A DNA stretch of 64,000 nucleotides from positions 60,515 to 124,514 of the forward strand of contig DATGZK010000100.1 of NCBI GenBank assembly GCA_035489755.1, read 5' to 3'. Positions within the stretch are counted from its first letter, which is position 1. Each line of letters begins with the position of its first letter. Below are positions 15,982-25,223 of this stretch, piece by piece. The stretch comes from UBA9160 sp035489755 (GTDB lineage Bacteria > Myxococcota_A > UBA9160). The translations under genes and the position numbers were made by a program. Below the pieces are notes generated by a model. The model did not search any database. It saw only the letters and a list, made by a program, of their open reading frames with translations, and was not told where the DNA came from.

Positions 15982-18734
15982 ACGGCGCTCCGACGGTGGA
16001 TGAGTTCCTCGGCGAAGCGGAGCGGCCGGGTGGGCGGGACGCGGCGGTGACGGATGGGGTGATCGTCGCCGCGGTGCGCGCGTACCTTGGAGCGGTACGT
16101 CAATATCTCGAGCAGGTGCACCGTCAAGGCGTGGGTGGGCAGGCGGTGAACGAAGCCAATTCCGACGCAACGGATCGCCTCCTCCGCCGCTTGTTCCGAG
16201 TGGCGGAGGCGGACTACTACGCAGCTGGAGCCCCCTTCGGCGAAAAGCTCGCGGTCGTTGCGGTGGGTGGATACGCGCGTCGCGAGATGTCCATTCACTC
16301 TGACATCGATCTGCTGTTTCTCTACCCCGCAAAGCTTACGCTCTACACAGAAAATATTACGCAGCGTCTCCAAATGTGGCTATGGGATGCCGGACTTACT
16401 CTCGGCTGCGCGACGCGCACAACCGAAGAGACAATCGCGCTGGCCCGCGAAGACGCGACGGTGCGCACGGCGATCCTCGATGCCCGCTACCTCGTGGGTG
16501 ACGTCGAGCTGTTTCATGAATTCTCGGACGCGGTCCTCGAGCAGCTGCTGGGAGACAAGGAGGCATTTCTCGCGGAGCGCCTCGAGGCCCTGCGCACCCG
16601 GCACGCAAAGTATGGCGAGTCGATCTACTTGCTTCAGCCGAACGTGAAGGAAGGCGCGGGTGGGCTTCGCGATTTTCATACCGCCTACTGGGCCACGCGA
16701 GCCGCCCATCCGAGCACGCGCGGTCTCGATGACTTGCTGCATTTTGGGCTGCTCACGGAGCGCGAGATGGAGGAGTATCGCGCCGCACTTCAGTTCTTGT
16801 GGCGCGTCCGCAACGAACTCCATTTGATCTCGAAGCGCAAGAACGACCAGATGAGCTTCGATCTCCAGGAGCGGATCGCCAATTCCTTCGGTTATACGGA
16901 GAGGGCAGAAGGAGGTGACCCCTTCGAGAGCCAGGGCGGACCCGATCGGGAAGAGCTTCCGGTGGAACGTTTCATGCGGGACTACTACCGACACGCGCGG
17001 GCGATTCAATCCTCGTCTGAGATCGTGATCGAGCAGTGCATGGCGCGCGTGCGGCGGGGCGCGCCAAAAGTCGTGGCTCGGGAGGTGGACGACGGTTTCC
17101 GGGTGGCGGCGGGCCACCTCGAGATTCCCCATGCCGCGCACCTGCGCGAGCGTCCACTGCGACTGCTCACGGCCTTCGCCGTGGCGCAGAGCGAGAACGT
17201 CGAGCTCTCGCGCACGGCGCGGCGCCTGGTGCGGGAGAACCTCGACCTCGTCGACGAACGGTTCCTACGCATGCCGGCGGTTGGCGGGACGTTTCTCCAA
17301 ATTCTGGAATCGGAAAATCGCGTGATGCGGACCCTCCGATCCATGAACGAAGTGGGGCTTCTCGGCTGCATCCTGCCGGAGTGGGAGCACATCGTCTGTC
17401 GCTGGCAGCACGTGATCTATCACACCTACACCGTTGATGTGCACTCGCTGTTTCTGGTTCAGGAGCTGCGGAGGCTTGAACGCCGGAAATATGAGGCCTC
17501 CCTGCCCGAGCTCACGGATCTCATGCGGGCGACGACCGATCACACCGTGCTCTACCTCGGTTGCCTGCTCCACGACATCGGCAAGGGTTTCGGGGGTGAT
17601 CACTCCAATCGGGGCGCCGTGCGCGCACGCGCGTGCGTTGAACGGCTGGGTCTTGCCCCCGAACGCACGGAGCGCGTTCTGTTCTTGGTGCGCCACCACC
17701 TGTTGATGTCGCACCTCGCGCAGCGGCGCGACCTCTCTGACCCCCGCCTGATCGTTGATTTCGCCCGCACCTGCGGCGATCGCGAAAACCTACGGAATCT
17801 GTTCTTGCTGACCTTCGCGGATATCCGCGCCTCCTCGCCTGGAGCTTGGACGGAGTGGAAGGGCCAGCTCTTGCGCGAACTGTTCGAGCGGACGTCTGAG
17901 TTTCTCGAGACCGGCTCGGATGACCCGCAGGTCGCACTGGAGCAAATCGAGGCACGCGTCGAGCGCCGGCAGGACGCCGCTCGAGTGGAGCTGCGCGGTC
18001 TTGGTGTGGGAGACGCCAAGATCCAGGCATTCTTCGAGGTCATGCCGCGTCGCTACTACATCGCTCACTCCGCCCGGCAGATCGCGCGGCACGCGCTGCT
18101 TCTGCTCAGCTACTCGGAGGAGAAGGTCTTCTCCACCGCGGTGCGGACACTCGGAGGCGATGTCACAGAGCTGCTCTTTTGCTCACGAGACATCCACGGC
18201 CTGTATTCCATGGTATCGGGTGTGCTCTCGGCGAAGGGTCTCAATATTCTGGGATCGCATGTCTATACGACCCGCTCAGGGCTGGCGCTCGAGGTCTATC
18301 GGGTGACCACCCCGCCCGGGGGTCCGGAGGAACAGCGCGATACGTGGAAAGCCGTGGAGACCATGCTTTCTGCCGTTCTCACCCACACAGTGCATGTGGA
18401 AGAAGTGTTGCGCCGCCGCCGCCGGGTGGCTGCGCCCAGTGCGCCGATGCCGCGACCTCCGGCGGTTGAGATCACCAACGATGAGTCGGACTTCTATACG
18501 ATCGTGGACGTGTCCGCAGATGACCGCCTTGGTCTTTTGTACGACCTGACAAGTACGATCGCGGCGGAAGGCCTTGAGATCTACATCTCCAAAGCGGCCA
18601 CCGTGATGGACCAAGTGGCGGACACGTTTTACCTGAAGGACGAGGAGCGAAAAAAGATCACCGACCCCGAACGCCTCGAGCGTCTGCGCCAACAGCTGCT
18701 CGAGGCGGCGACGCGGGAGACCCCGGGTGGCTAG
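15978..18734 (+). CDS. glnD: PII uridylyltransferase / uridylyl-removing enzyme
   Basis: 918-residue nitrogen sensor that uridylylates and deuridylylates PII proteins in response to glutamine. Nucleotidyltransferase motif GGYARREMSIHSDIDLLFL at residues 97-114, GlnD-specific LQPNVKEGAGGLRDFHTAYW, an HD domain with LLHDIGKGFGGDHSNRG (about 527-543) and two C-terminal ACT domains (about 734-800 and 835-905), the glutamine-sensing part. GTG 15978 overlaps the amidase stop by four bases. No glnB or glnK lies in the window. Confidence 0.96.
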   Translation: MNGAPTVDEFLGEAERPGGRDAAVTDGVIVAAVRAYLGAVRQYLEQVHRQGVGGQAVNEANSDATDRLLRRLFRVAEADYYAAGAPFGEKLAVVAVGGYARREMSIHSDIDLLFLYPAKLTLYTENITQRLQMWLWDAGLTLGCATRTTEETIALAREDATVRTAILDARYLVGDVELFHEFSDAVLEQLLGDKEAFLAERLEALRTRHAKYGESIYLLQPNVKEGAGGLRDFHTAYWATRAAHPSTRGLDDLLHFGLLTEREMEEYRAALQFLWRVRNELHLISKRKNDQMSFDLQERIANSFGYTERAEGGDPFESQGGPDREELPVERFMRDYYRHARAIQSSSEIVIEQCMARVRRGAPKVVAREVDDGFRVAAGHLEIPHAAHLRERPLRLLTAFAVAQSENVELSRTARRLVRENLDLVDERFLRMPAVGGTFLQILESENRVMRTLRSMNEVGLLGCILPEWEHIVCRWQHVIYHTYTVDVHSLFLVQELRRLERRKYEASLPELTDLMRATTDHTVLYLGCLLHDIGKGFGGDHSNRGAVRARACVERLGLAPERTERVLFLVRHHLLMSHLAQRRDLSDPRLIVDFARTCGDRENLRNLFLLTFADIRASSPGAWTEWKGQLLRELFERTSEFLETGSDDPQVALEQIEARVERRQDAARVELRGLGVGDAKIQAFFEVMPRRYYIAHSARQIARHALLLLSYSEEKVFSTAVRTLGGDVTELLFCSRDIHGLYSMVSGVLSAKGLNILGSHVYTTRSGLALEVYRVTTPPGGPEEQRDTWKAVETMLSAVLTHTVHVEEVLRRRRRVAAPSAPMPRPPAVEITNDESDFYTIVDVSADDRLGLLYDLTSTIAAEGLEIYISKAATVMDQVADTFYLKDEERKKITDPERLERLRQQLLEAATRETPGG

Positions 18735-19674
18735 CGAAGCATCTGCGTTCTCTGCCGCGAAGCTCGGGTTTCTCGAGCATTGCGCGGTGGAGCGAGGCCT
18801 CTCGCCGCGCACGCTCGAAGCTTACGGTCGCGATTTGCAGCGATTCATCGACCAGCTATGGAGTGCGGGGGTAAGAGGTCCCGACGCGCTCACACGGGAG
18901 CACGTGTCGGGATGGCTCCGCGAGCTGGAGCGTTTGGGCCTCTCGGCGCGGAGCCGTACACGCGCCCTTGTGGCGGTCCGACGCTTTCTCCGACACCTGA
19001 CTGCGCTGGGTACGCTGAAGCGCGATGCGCTCGTTGGGATCGTTGCACCCCGGCAAGCGAGGACGCTTCCGCGAACGCTTCGCCGGGATGAAACCGCCGC
19101 ACTGCTGGCAGCGCCCGGAGGGGGGTCCACGCTCGAGCTTCGAGATCGCGCGATGCTCGAATGTCTATACGGCGCCGGACTGCGCGTGTCCGAGCTTTGC
19201 GCACTCCCCCTGGCTGCCCTCGACCGACGTCGAGGCCTCCTCCGCGTACTCGGTAAGGGCCGACGCGAAAGGCTGGTCCCCCTCGGCGAGCCTGCGCTCG
19301 CCGCCCTTGACGCGTACCTTGCGACCGGCCGCCCCGCGCTCGCGCGCAAGGCGGGGAAGAAAGGGAAGGGCGGGCTGGACGCCGTGTTCCTGTCGAACCG
19401 CGGCTGCGCCATGACGCGCCAGAACTTCTTCACACGCCTCCGCAGCCTCGCCCGGCAAGCGGGAATCGCGAGCGGCCGGGTTTCCCCCCACGTCCTGCGC
19501 CACGCTTTTGCGACCGACCTGCTCGAAGGGGGTGCGGACCTGCGCTCTGTCCAGGCGATGCTGGGCCACGCCGATCTTTCCACCACCCAGATCTACACCC
19601 ATGTGAGTCGCCGCCGCCTCCGCGAGACGGTAGAGCGCCATCACCCGCGCGGGGCGCGGCTGCCGGTGTCGTGA
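18727..19674 (+). CDS. xerD: Tyrosine recombinase XerD/XerC type
   Basis: 315-residue site-specific recombinase acting at dif to resolve chromosome dimers. N-terminal SAM-like DNA-binding domain (about 10-95) and catalytic domain with Arg in GAGLRVSELC (about 153), HVLRHAFAT (His-x-x-Arg about 255-258), LGHADLSTTQIYTHV (His about 280, nucleophile Tyr about 290). There is no adjacent integration module, so the housekeeping Xer role is preferred over a phage integrase. Start GTG 18727 lies eight bases inside glnD; the end overlaps cca by four. XerC versus XerD cannot be separated here. Confidence 0.9.
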   Translation: MASEASAFSAAKLGFLEHCAVERGLSPRTLEAYGRDLQRFIDQLWSAGVRGPDALTREHVSGWLRELERLGLSARSRTRALVAVRRFLRHLTALGTLKRDALVGIVAPRQARTLPRTLRRDETAALLAAPGGGSTLELRDRAMLECLYGAGLRVSELCALPLAALDRRRGLLRVLGKGRRERLVPLGEPALAALDAYLATGRPALARKAGKKGKGGLDAVFLSNRGCAMTRQNFFTRLRSLARQAGIASGRVSPHVLRHAFATDLLEGGADLRSVQAMLGHADLSTTQIYTHVSRRRLRETVERHHPRGARLPVS

Positions 19675-21032
19675 AGATCCAGTCCCGGGACGAGGTCCTG
19701 GCCGCGCTGCCCGCGGGCGCGCGCGCGCTCGTCGCGCCTCTCCTTGACGCCGCCGACCGCCGCGGTGTCGCGGTGCACCTCGTCGGCGGCCCGGTCCGGG
19801 ATCTGCTGCTCGGTCGCGTCCTGCGGGACGTCGATCTCGTCGTGGAGCCGCGGGATGGCCAAGGCGCGGCGGAGCTCGTGCGGGCGGCTTCGCTTGCGGG
19901 GGTCCGTGTGGTCTCCCACGATCGCTTCGGAACGCTGCGCCTCGAGTCTTCGCACGACCCGGCGCAGGAAGACCGGGGGCTCGATCTCGCCACGGTCCGG
20001 AGCGAGCGCTACGCCCACCCCGGTGCACTACCCAGCGTCGGGCCTGGGACTCTCGACGACGACCTGCGCCGCCGCGATTTTACAGTGAACGCACTTGCGC
20101 TCCCCCTTTCTGCGTCGGCGCGACGGGCGCGTCCTCCCATCGTGGATCTGGAAGACGGCCTCCGGGACCTAGAGGCACGCACACTCCGGGTGTTCCACGC
20201 AGCGAGCTTCCACGACGATCCAACCCGCGCCCTGCGCGCTGCCCGGCTCGCGGCCCGCTTGGGTTTCACGCTTTCGCGCAGCTCGCGCTCCGCGCTGCGC
20301 GATGCGCTCCGCGACGGCGCCTTCGGCCGAGTCTCCGGGGAACGCCTAAAACGCGAGATCGACAAGCTCTTTGAGGATGCTCGCCTCGGGGTCGATCCTG
20401 CCGCGGCGCTGGGCCTGCTCTCGGAGTGGCATGTGCTGGGTGCGCTCGAGCCCGGCCTTTCGCTGCCGCGTCGCGCGATGGCGCCGCTGCGCCGCCTCGG
20501 TCGGGCCATCGCCGCGCCATCGTGGCCGCCGCGTCGCGCGCGTCCCTGGGTCGCGGGCCTCGCGACGTGGCTAGCACCCCTCGATCCAGGGCTGCGCACG
20601 CGCACGCTCCGCCGTTTCGCCGTACGCGGCGAGCTCGCCGAGGGGATTGCAGGCTTCCCGAAGCGCCGTGATGCAACGTTGCGCGCGCTCGCGCGCGCCC
20701 GCGGCCGCGGCGCGGTTGATGCCGTTCTGGCTCCGGTCTCCGACGAGGAGATGCTCGCCCTGTTTGCTTGGGCACCGCCGACGGTCCGGCGCCGGATCCT
20801 GCGCCACGCCCTCGAAGACCGGCCTCGCCGGCCTCCCGTGAATGGCGAGGATCTGCTGGCGCTCGGTCTCGCGGGCCCCGCGGTCGGTAGGGCCCTCGCC
20901 AGGATTCGCAGCGCTTATCTGGACGGTGCCGTGAAGACTCGCGAGGACGCCCTCGCCCTGGCTCGAGAGCTCGGCCGAGGGCGCAGCGTCGCCGCGAGCC
21001 GTGGTCGGCGCTCTCGACCCCCGCGCCCTTAG
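19671..21032 (+). CDS. cca: CCA tRNA nucleotidyltransferase / poly(A) polymerase family
   Basis: 453-residue class II nucleotidyltransferase. GGPVRDLLLG (39-48) followed by catalytic D53-V-D55 (RDVDLVV), then RRRDFTVNALAL and LRVFHAASFHDDPTRALRAARLAARLGF, the nucleotide- and tRNA-binding signatures. Adds or repairs the 3' CCA end of tRNA. A poly(A) polymerase assignment (PcnB) is possible because the families are close. I see no HD motif in the C-terminal half, which is Arg/Ala/Leu-rich. Start GTG 19671 overlaps the xerD stop. Confidence 0.88.
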   Translation: MKIQSRDEVLAALPAGARALVAPLLDAADRRGVAVHLVGGPVRDLLLGRVLRDVDLVVEPRDGQGAAELVRAASLAGVRVVSHDRFGTLRLESSHDPAQEDRGLDLATVRSERYAHPGALPSVGPGTLDDDLRRRDFTVNALALPLSASARRARPPIVDLEDGLRDLEARTLRVFHAASFHDDPTRALRAARLAARLGFTLSRSSRSALRDALRDGAFGRVSGERLKREIDKLFEDARLGVDPAAALGLLSEWHVLGALEPGLSLPRRAMAPLRRLGRAIAAPSWPPRRARPWVAGLATWLAPLDPGLRTRTLRRFAVRGELAEGIAGFPKRRDATLRALARARGRGAVDAVLAPVSDEEMLALFAWAPPTVRRRILRHALEDRPRRPPVNGEDLLALGLAGPAVGRALARIRSAYLDGAVKTREDALALARELGRGRSVAASRGRRSRPPRP

Positions 21033-21171
21033 GGCGACCCCCGGCTTTGGCCGGCGTGCGTACCCCCCGGCGGCCGCCGGGCGCAGGGCCGGTTGCCCGT
21101 CTGCGCGCCCTCGCGCATACTCCGCCGGCGGCCCCCCCGAGCTGCACGCAGCGTCCTCCGCGGAGAGAATG

Positions 21172-22044
21172 ATGGCAAACGGGGTGGATCCCGGAGCTTC
21201 CGGCGGCCCGCAGGCGCCCGCCTTCGAGCCTCTTCTGTCGGCCTCCGAGCAGGCGAACGGCATCGGTTATGCCGTTAAGTTGGCCTTCTTCGAGGGCCCC
21301 CTCGACCTCCTGCTCCATCTCATCCGCGAAAATGAGGTCGACGTCACCGAGATCTCGATTGCCCGGGTCGCCGAGCAATATCTCGAGTATCTCGCACTCA
21401 TGCGCGAGCTCCACCTCGACGTTGCTGCCGAATATCTGGTGATGGCGGCGACGCTCGCGTGGATTAAGTCGCGAATGCTGGTCCCGGCCGAGAGTGGCGC
21501 CGAGGAATCCGAAGGCCCTGACCCGCGCGCGGAGCTGGTGGCCCGCCTCCTCGAGTACCAGCGCTTTCAACACTCCGCTGCCGAGCTCGACAGACGGCCG
21601 CTCCTCGGACGCGACGTCTTCGCGCCCCCTGGCGTCGAGCCCGGACCCGAGGATCGCGATCCAGCCACCCTCGAGATCAAGGTCAGCCTCTTCGAGCTGA
21701 TCGAGGCGTTCCGCGACGTTTTGCGGCGCGCTCACGATTCGGGCCTCGTTCATGAGGTCGTGGTAGAGACCCTGACGGTTCGCGAACGCATGATCGCGGT
21801 GATGGATCAGCTCGCAAACGCCGAATCGGTCGAGTTTATGGACCTTTTGCCCGCCGGCAGCGGCGGCCCCGCCTTTCGGGCGCTCGTGATCGCCACCTTT
21901 CTCGCGCTGCTCGAGCTCACCCGCCTCGCGGCGGTCCGGATTTACCAGGGCATAAACGCAGGCGGTGCTCCGCAAGGCCCGATCCGTGTGCGCCTCGCGG
22001 GTGATGTCGCCGCTTGGTCGACGCGGATCTCGGATCTCATGTGA
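21172..22044 (+). CDS. scpA: Segregation and condensation protein A
   Basis: 290-residue kleisin subunit of the SMC-ScpAB condensin. It contains KLAFFEGPLDLLLHLIRENE and DVTEISIARVAEQYLEYL, the ScpA N-terminal signature, and the C-terminal winged helix FRALVIATFLALLELTRLAAVRI. Start: ATG 21172 has GGAG six bases upstream; ATG 21169 directly before it is too close to that site. The approximately 140 bases between cca and this start hold no gene. Immediately upstream of scpB, as usual. Confidence 0.94.
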   Translation: MANGVDPGASGGPQAPAFEPLLSASEQANGIGYAVKLAFFEGPLDLLLHLIRENEVDVTEISIARVAEQYLEYLALMRELHLDVAAEYLVMAATLAWIKSRMLVPAESGAEESEGPDPRAELVARLLEYQRFQHSAAELDRRPLLGRDVFAPPGVEPGPEDRDPATLEIKVSLFELIEAFRDVLRRAHDSGLVHEVVVETLTVRERMIAVMDQLANAESVEFMDLLPAGSGGPAFRALVIATFLALLELTRLAAVRIYQGINAGGAPQGPIRVRLAGDVAAWSTRISDLM

Positions 22045-22069
22045 GCGCGGAGAAGAGGTGTGGCGCACG

Positions 22070-22831
22070 ATGATGGATCGCCAGGAGCAGCGCAGGATCG
22101 TGGAAGGCCTTCTTTTGGCAGCGCCGGAACCCTTGACCGCGCAGCGTCTTGGGGAGCTCGTGCCGGGGGCAAACGCTGCGACGGTGCGCGAACTCGTGAC
22201 CGAGCTCAACGCGGAGTACGCGCAGCAAGGCCGAGGGTTCGAGATCTCCGAGGTCGCTGGGGGATGGCAACTGCGCACGTGCGCCGACCTCGCCGAGTAC
22301 GTCCGCGCGCTTCACCCGCGGCGTGCGGCGCGGCTGTCTCGCGCAGCGCTCGAGACGCTGGCGGTCGTGGCATACAAGCAGCCCATCACCCGCGCGGAGA
22401 TCGAGCATGTGCGCGGTGTGGATGCGGGGGCGGTGCTTCGGAGCTTGCTCGAGCGCGACCTCGTGCGGATCGCAGGCCACCGCGAGATTCCCGGCCGGCC
22501 GATGCTCTACGCCACGACGCGCCGATTTCTTGAAGTCTTTGGCCTCTCGGCACTTGAAGACCTGCCGAGCCTGCGTGATCTCCAGGAGATCGCTGCCAGC
22601 ACTGAAGCAGCGCCGGAGGCGGGCGCTGCCCTGGAAGAGCCTGGCCCCGAGGACGATGGCTGCGACGTGGATGCGAGTTTTCATGAGTCGACTCGCCCGG
22701 CAGAGCTCGGAGCCGACGAACCCGCTCCTGGCTTCTCCTCCCGCCTCGGCTCTCCTCTCGACGAGCCTGACGAAGCCGAGGATGCCGCACTGCAAGAGGA
22801 GCCCGAGGAGCCGGTCGGCCGGCCGCACTAG
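22070..22831 (+). CDS. scpB: Segregation and condensation protein B
   Basis: 253-residue partner of ScpA, with two winged-helix domains in the first 180 residues (RRIVEGLLLAAPEPLTAQRL, EVAGGWQLRT, LETLAVVAYKQPITRAEIE, RGVDAGAVLRSLLERDLV, LYATTRRFLEVFGLSALEDLP). The last 70 or so residues are an acidic low-complexity tail, longer than in typical ScpB proteins. Start ATG 22070 (a second ATG follows at once), with AGAAGAGG about 11 bases upstream. Confidence 0.93.
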   Translation: MMDRQEQRRIVEGLLLAAPEPLTAQRLGELVPGANAATVRELVTELNAEYAQQGRGFEISEVAGGWQLRTCADLAEYVRALHPRRAARLSRAALETLAVVAYKQPITRAEIEHVRGVDAGAVLRSLLERDLVRIAGHREIPGRPMLYATTRRFLEVFGLSALEDLPSLRDLQEIAASTEAAPEAGAALEEPGPEDDGCDVDASFHESTRPAELGADEPAPGFSSRLGSPLDEPDEAEDAALQEEPEEPVGRPH

Positions 22832-22839
22832 TCGCCGGT

Positions 22840-23682
22840 ATGCGGGTCCGCCTGCAGAAGATTCTCGCGGCCGCGGGTGTAGCTTCGCGTCGGCGCTCCG
22901 AAGCCCTTCTCGCGAGCGGCCGGGTGACCGTGAATGGCGCGCCTGTGCGCCTTGGCGATTCCGCCGATCCCGGCGTGGATCGGATCTGTCTCGACGGGGT
23001 GCCCCTCGACGCAGACAGGCCTTGCTACTGGCTCGTGCACAAGCCTGGCGGTGTCCTCACCACCCGATGCGATCCGCGGGGTCGTCCCACGGTGATGGAG
23101 CTGCTTCCCCCCGGCGTCCCGCGGGTTTTCCCGGTGGGTCGCCTTGACTACGACACCGAAGGTCTCGTGCTGCTCACCAACGACGGCGCCACGGCACAGG
23201 TGCTGCTGCATCCCTCTCTTGGAAATGAGCGTGAGTATGTCGTTTTCGCCAAGGGCGCGATGGCCGAGCAGGCGCTCAAGCGGCTTGCCCAGGGAGTCGA
23301 GCTCGAAGACGGGAGCACCGCGCCGGCGCGCGTCTCTCACGTCCGCTTCGACCGACACCACGGAGAGACGACCTTCCATCTCACAGTGCGCGAGGGACGA
23401 AAGCGCCAGATTCGCCGCGCGCTTGCTGCGCTTGGCCACCCCATCCGGCGGCTCGTGCGCGTGCGTCTTGGTCCCCTAAGACTCGGCGATCTCGCCTCAG
23501 GTCAAGCGCGGCCGCTCTCCGGGAAAGAACGCCAGGCGCTGCTCACCCACGCGCAGCATCTGCGCAGCACGGCTACGCAGGATTCTGCGATGCGCAAAAA
23601 GCGCCAGGAACGCCCGCGCCAGCAGGGCGAATCGCGCCGGACTGCGCATGGGACGCGGGCGCGCGAGTCGCGCGCGCGTTGA
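22840..23682 (+). CDS. rluB: 23S rRNA pseudouridine synthase, RluB/RsuA family
   Basis: 280 residues. N-terminal S4 RNA-binding domain (RLQKILAAAGVASRRRSE), then an RsuA-type catalytic domain with Asp at about 102 in VGRLDYDTEGLVLLTNDG and the C-terminal motif REGRKRQIRRALAALGHP. The basic tail after about residue 240 (KKRQERPRQQGE...) is a family-typical disordered extension. RluB is preferred over RsuA because of the scpA-scpB-rluB order common in bacteria. Last gene of the plus-strand run; starts eight bases after scpB. Confidence 0.93.
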   Translation: MRVRLQKILAAAGVASRRRSEALLASGRVTVNGAPVRLGDSADPGVDRICLDGVPLDADRPCYWLVHKPGGVLTTRCDPRGRPTVMELLPPGVPRVFPVGRLDYDTEGLVLLTNDGATAQVLLHPSLGNEREYVVFAKGAMAEQALKRLAQGVELEDGSTAPARVSHVRFDRHHGETTFHLTVREGRKRQIRRALAALGHPIRRLVRVRLGPLRLGDLASGQARPLSGKERQALLTHAQHLRSTATQDSAMRKKRQERPRQQGESRRTAHGTRARESRAR

Positions 23683-23708
23683 TCTTGCACATCAATCGGG
23701 AATAAGAT
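23679..23708 (+). promoter_or_regulatory. Possible promoter for the secreted protein at 23.7 kb
   Basis: TTGATC (23679-23684) and TAAGAT (23703-23708) with 18 bases between them; each matches about four of six consensus positions. It overlaps the rluB stop and lies 32 bases before the next start. Weak evidence. Confidence 0.25.
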
Positions 23709-23740
23709 GGGGACCAAGTCCAGAACGACGGAAGCGGGAC

Positions 23741-24637
23741 ATGCGGAGCAGACCGGACGGGCAACCCCTGCGAACCCGAGAGCCCTCGGGTTCGCGTCGG
23801 GCAGCGCTGGCGTGCGTTGCAGTAATTTCAACTCTCTCCACCACGAGCGCGCTGGCTGGCATTACCGGCGTGTGTCCGGATGGCAGCTTTTTCGTTGTGC
23901 AGGAAGCGTCCGAGATCCCTTGCAAGGGAGGAAAGCGCGTCGACCCGAGCGACCTACCCCCGATCCATCCCGAATACCTTCCGCGACCCTACATGTGGAG
24001 CATCTACAAACAAAGCGCCGATCCCAACAATCCGTACAACCTCGTCGACTCCGCGAAGCAGGTGCGTCAACTGCAAAACGGAGGCATGCCCCAGGGTGAG
24101 GCCGCGGGAGCGGGACCTGCGCCGGCGATCGCCCAGCACGGCGCCGGTCCCCTGAAAGCCACCCAGCCGCCCCGCAGCGTTGGCCCGACGGACCTCGGAC
24201 TGACCGACGGCGAGCTGCGAGACCTGTTCAAGATCATCGAGCTCTCGCAGCAGAGCGCGCCCGCCGAGTTCGTGAAGCAGACCGCGGACGGACGCGAGGC
24301 ACTCCGGGTCACCTTCGCCCATGCGGCGTCCTTCGAGGGCCGCATGCATGACAGCTGGCGCGCAGCTGGCGCAGCAGGCACGAATCCGGTGCTGCTCTTT
24401 AGCGTAGTCAGCAAGCGGCCCGAGACATTCCAAGCGACTTTTACGATTACGCAGGGCCCGGTCGCGGCGCAGATCGAGGCTACGGACCCGCACCAACTCG
24501 GGATCCTGCAGGGGCATCTCGGAAGGCTGGCACGCGACGAGGTGGTGCTCGGCTACATCGCCCTGCCCGCGGCGATGGATCTTTCTCGCCCAGTGGACGT
24601 GTACTGGGACGACCGACACATCAGCGCGCAGTTCTAG
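23741..24637 (+). CDS. Secreted protein of unknown function
   Basis: 298 residues. A basic N-terminus and a hydrophobic stretch (AALACVAVISTLSTTSALA, about 25-43) ending in an Ala-x-Ala site predict an exported protein. The mature start, ITGVCPDGSFFVVQEASEIPC, carries a Cys pair, then DLPPIHPEYLPRPYMWSIY. A Pro/Ala linker separates this from a C-terminal domain (about 165-298) with FKIIELSQQSAPAEFVKQ and PVDVYWDDRHISAQF. ATG 23741 has GGAAGCGGG just upstream. I do not recognise the family. It converges on the CAP-domain gene. Confidence 0.75.
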   Translation: MRSRPDGQPLRTREPSGSRRAALACVAVISTLSTTSALAGITGVCPDGSFFVVQEASEIPCKGGKRVDPSDLPPIHPEYLPRPYMWSIYKQSADPNNPYNLVDSAKQVRQLQNGGMPQGEAAGAGPAPAIAQHGAGPLKATQPPRSVGPTDLGLTDGELRDLFKIIELSQQSAPAEFVKQTADGREALRVTFAHAASFEGRMHDSWRAAGAAGTNPVLLFSVVSKRPETFQATFTITQGPVAAQIEATDPHQLGILQGHLGRLARDEVVLGYIALPAAMDLSRPVDVYWDDRHISAQF

Positions 24638-24662
24638 TCGCCGGCGCCGGCTTCGAAACGCA

Positions 24663-24696
24663 GCGAGGCGCGGGAGCTCACCCCACCTCGCCTCGC
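24663..24696. terminator. Inverted repeat between convergent genes
   Basis: GCGAGGCG at 24663-24670 and CGCCTCGC at 24689-24696 form a perfect eight-base stem with an 18-base loop. A 12-base palindrome, GCCGGCGCCGGC, lies just before it at about 24640-24651. Both fall in the 71-base gap between convergent genes, so a shared bidirectional terminator is plausible, but no T-run is present. Confidence 0.3.
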
Positions 24697-24708
24697 GAAG
24701 CGCGACCT

Positions 24709-25218
24709 CTACGGTCTTGGGAAGGTGACGAATACCTGTGTGTAGTAGAGCGTACCGTCCGCGGCGCGTGCGATGCCCACGCCGGTCGCGTTAAAGGCGG
24801 GATGGAGCAGGTTCGCGCGGTGAACCGGGGAGGCAATCCAGCCTTCGACGATCTCGCGGTTCGGGTTGGGACGGTTGGTAAGACCGACATTCTCGCCCGC
24901 GAGCGTCATCCCGTCGACGCCTCCGCGCTGGATGCGGTCGACGGGATTGAGTCCCTCCGGCGTGTCATGGGACAGGTAGTGGCGAGCTGCCATGTCGGCG
25001 CTGTGCTCTCGCGCCACGGCGTCGAGGGCGGGCAGGCGCTCAAGAATCAACCGCTGCTGCTCCGCACGGGTCGCGTTGATCGCGGAATAGACCCCATCTT
25101 CAAGCGCCCGAAGATCGTCGTCTCGCGACTCGGCCCGCGCCGCAAGGGGCTGCAGCAGGAACAAAGCGAGCCAGAATCCCAGGAGGAACGCCGCGGCCCG
25201 AACCAGCGTGGTCGGCAT
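24709..25218 (-). CDS. Secreted CAP-domain (SCP/PR-1/YkwD-like) protein
   Basis: 169 residues: signal peptide (about 1-29, AAFLLGFWLALFLLQPLAARA) and one CAP domain. The motifs INATRAEQQ, AREHSADMAARHYLSHDTPEG, AGENVG, IVEGWIASPVHRANLLHPAFNATGVG are typical of bacterial YkwD-type CAP proteins, with the two His of the CAP cavity (in SADMA...H and SPVHR) present. Role unknown; the family includes extracellular and envelope proteins, sometimes Ca-dependent. It starts five bases after the stop of the Asp-rich repeat protein, so the two are probably co-transcribed. Confidence 0.88.
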   Translation of the reverse strand: MPTTLVRAAAFLLGFWLALFLLQPLAARAESRDDDLRALEDGVYSAINATRAEQQRLILERLPALDAVAREHSADMAARHYLSHDTPEGLNPVDRIQRGGVDGMTLAGENVGLTNRPNPNREIVEGWIASPVHRANLLHPAFNATGVGIARAADGTLYYTQVFVTFPRP

Positions 25219-25223
25219 CGGGC

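Noticed and set aside
18727..19674. xerD as an integrase of a mobile element
   Set aside because: It is embedded in a housekeeping run with overlapping starts, and no attachment repeats or element genes are nearby.
21033..21171. Open frame upstream of scpA (to 21001) as an N-terminal extension
   Set aside because: It overlaps cca and is Arg/Pro/Gly-rich; ATG 21172 has a well-spaced GGAG.
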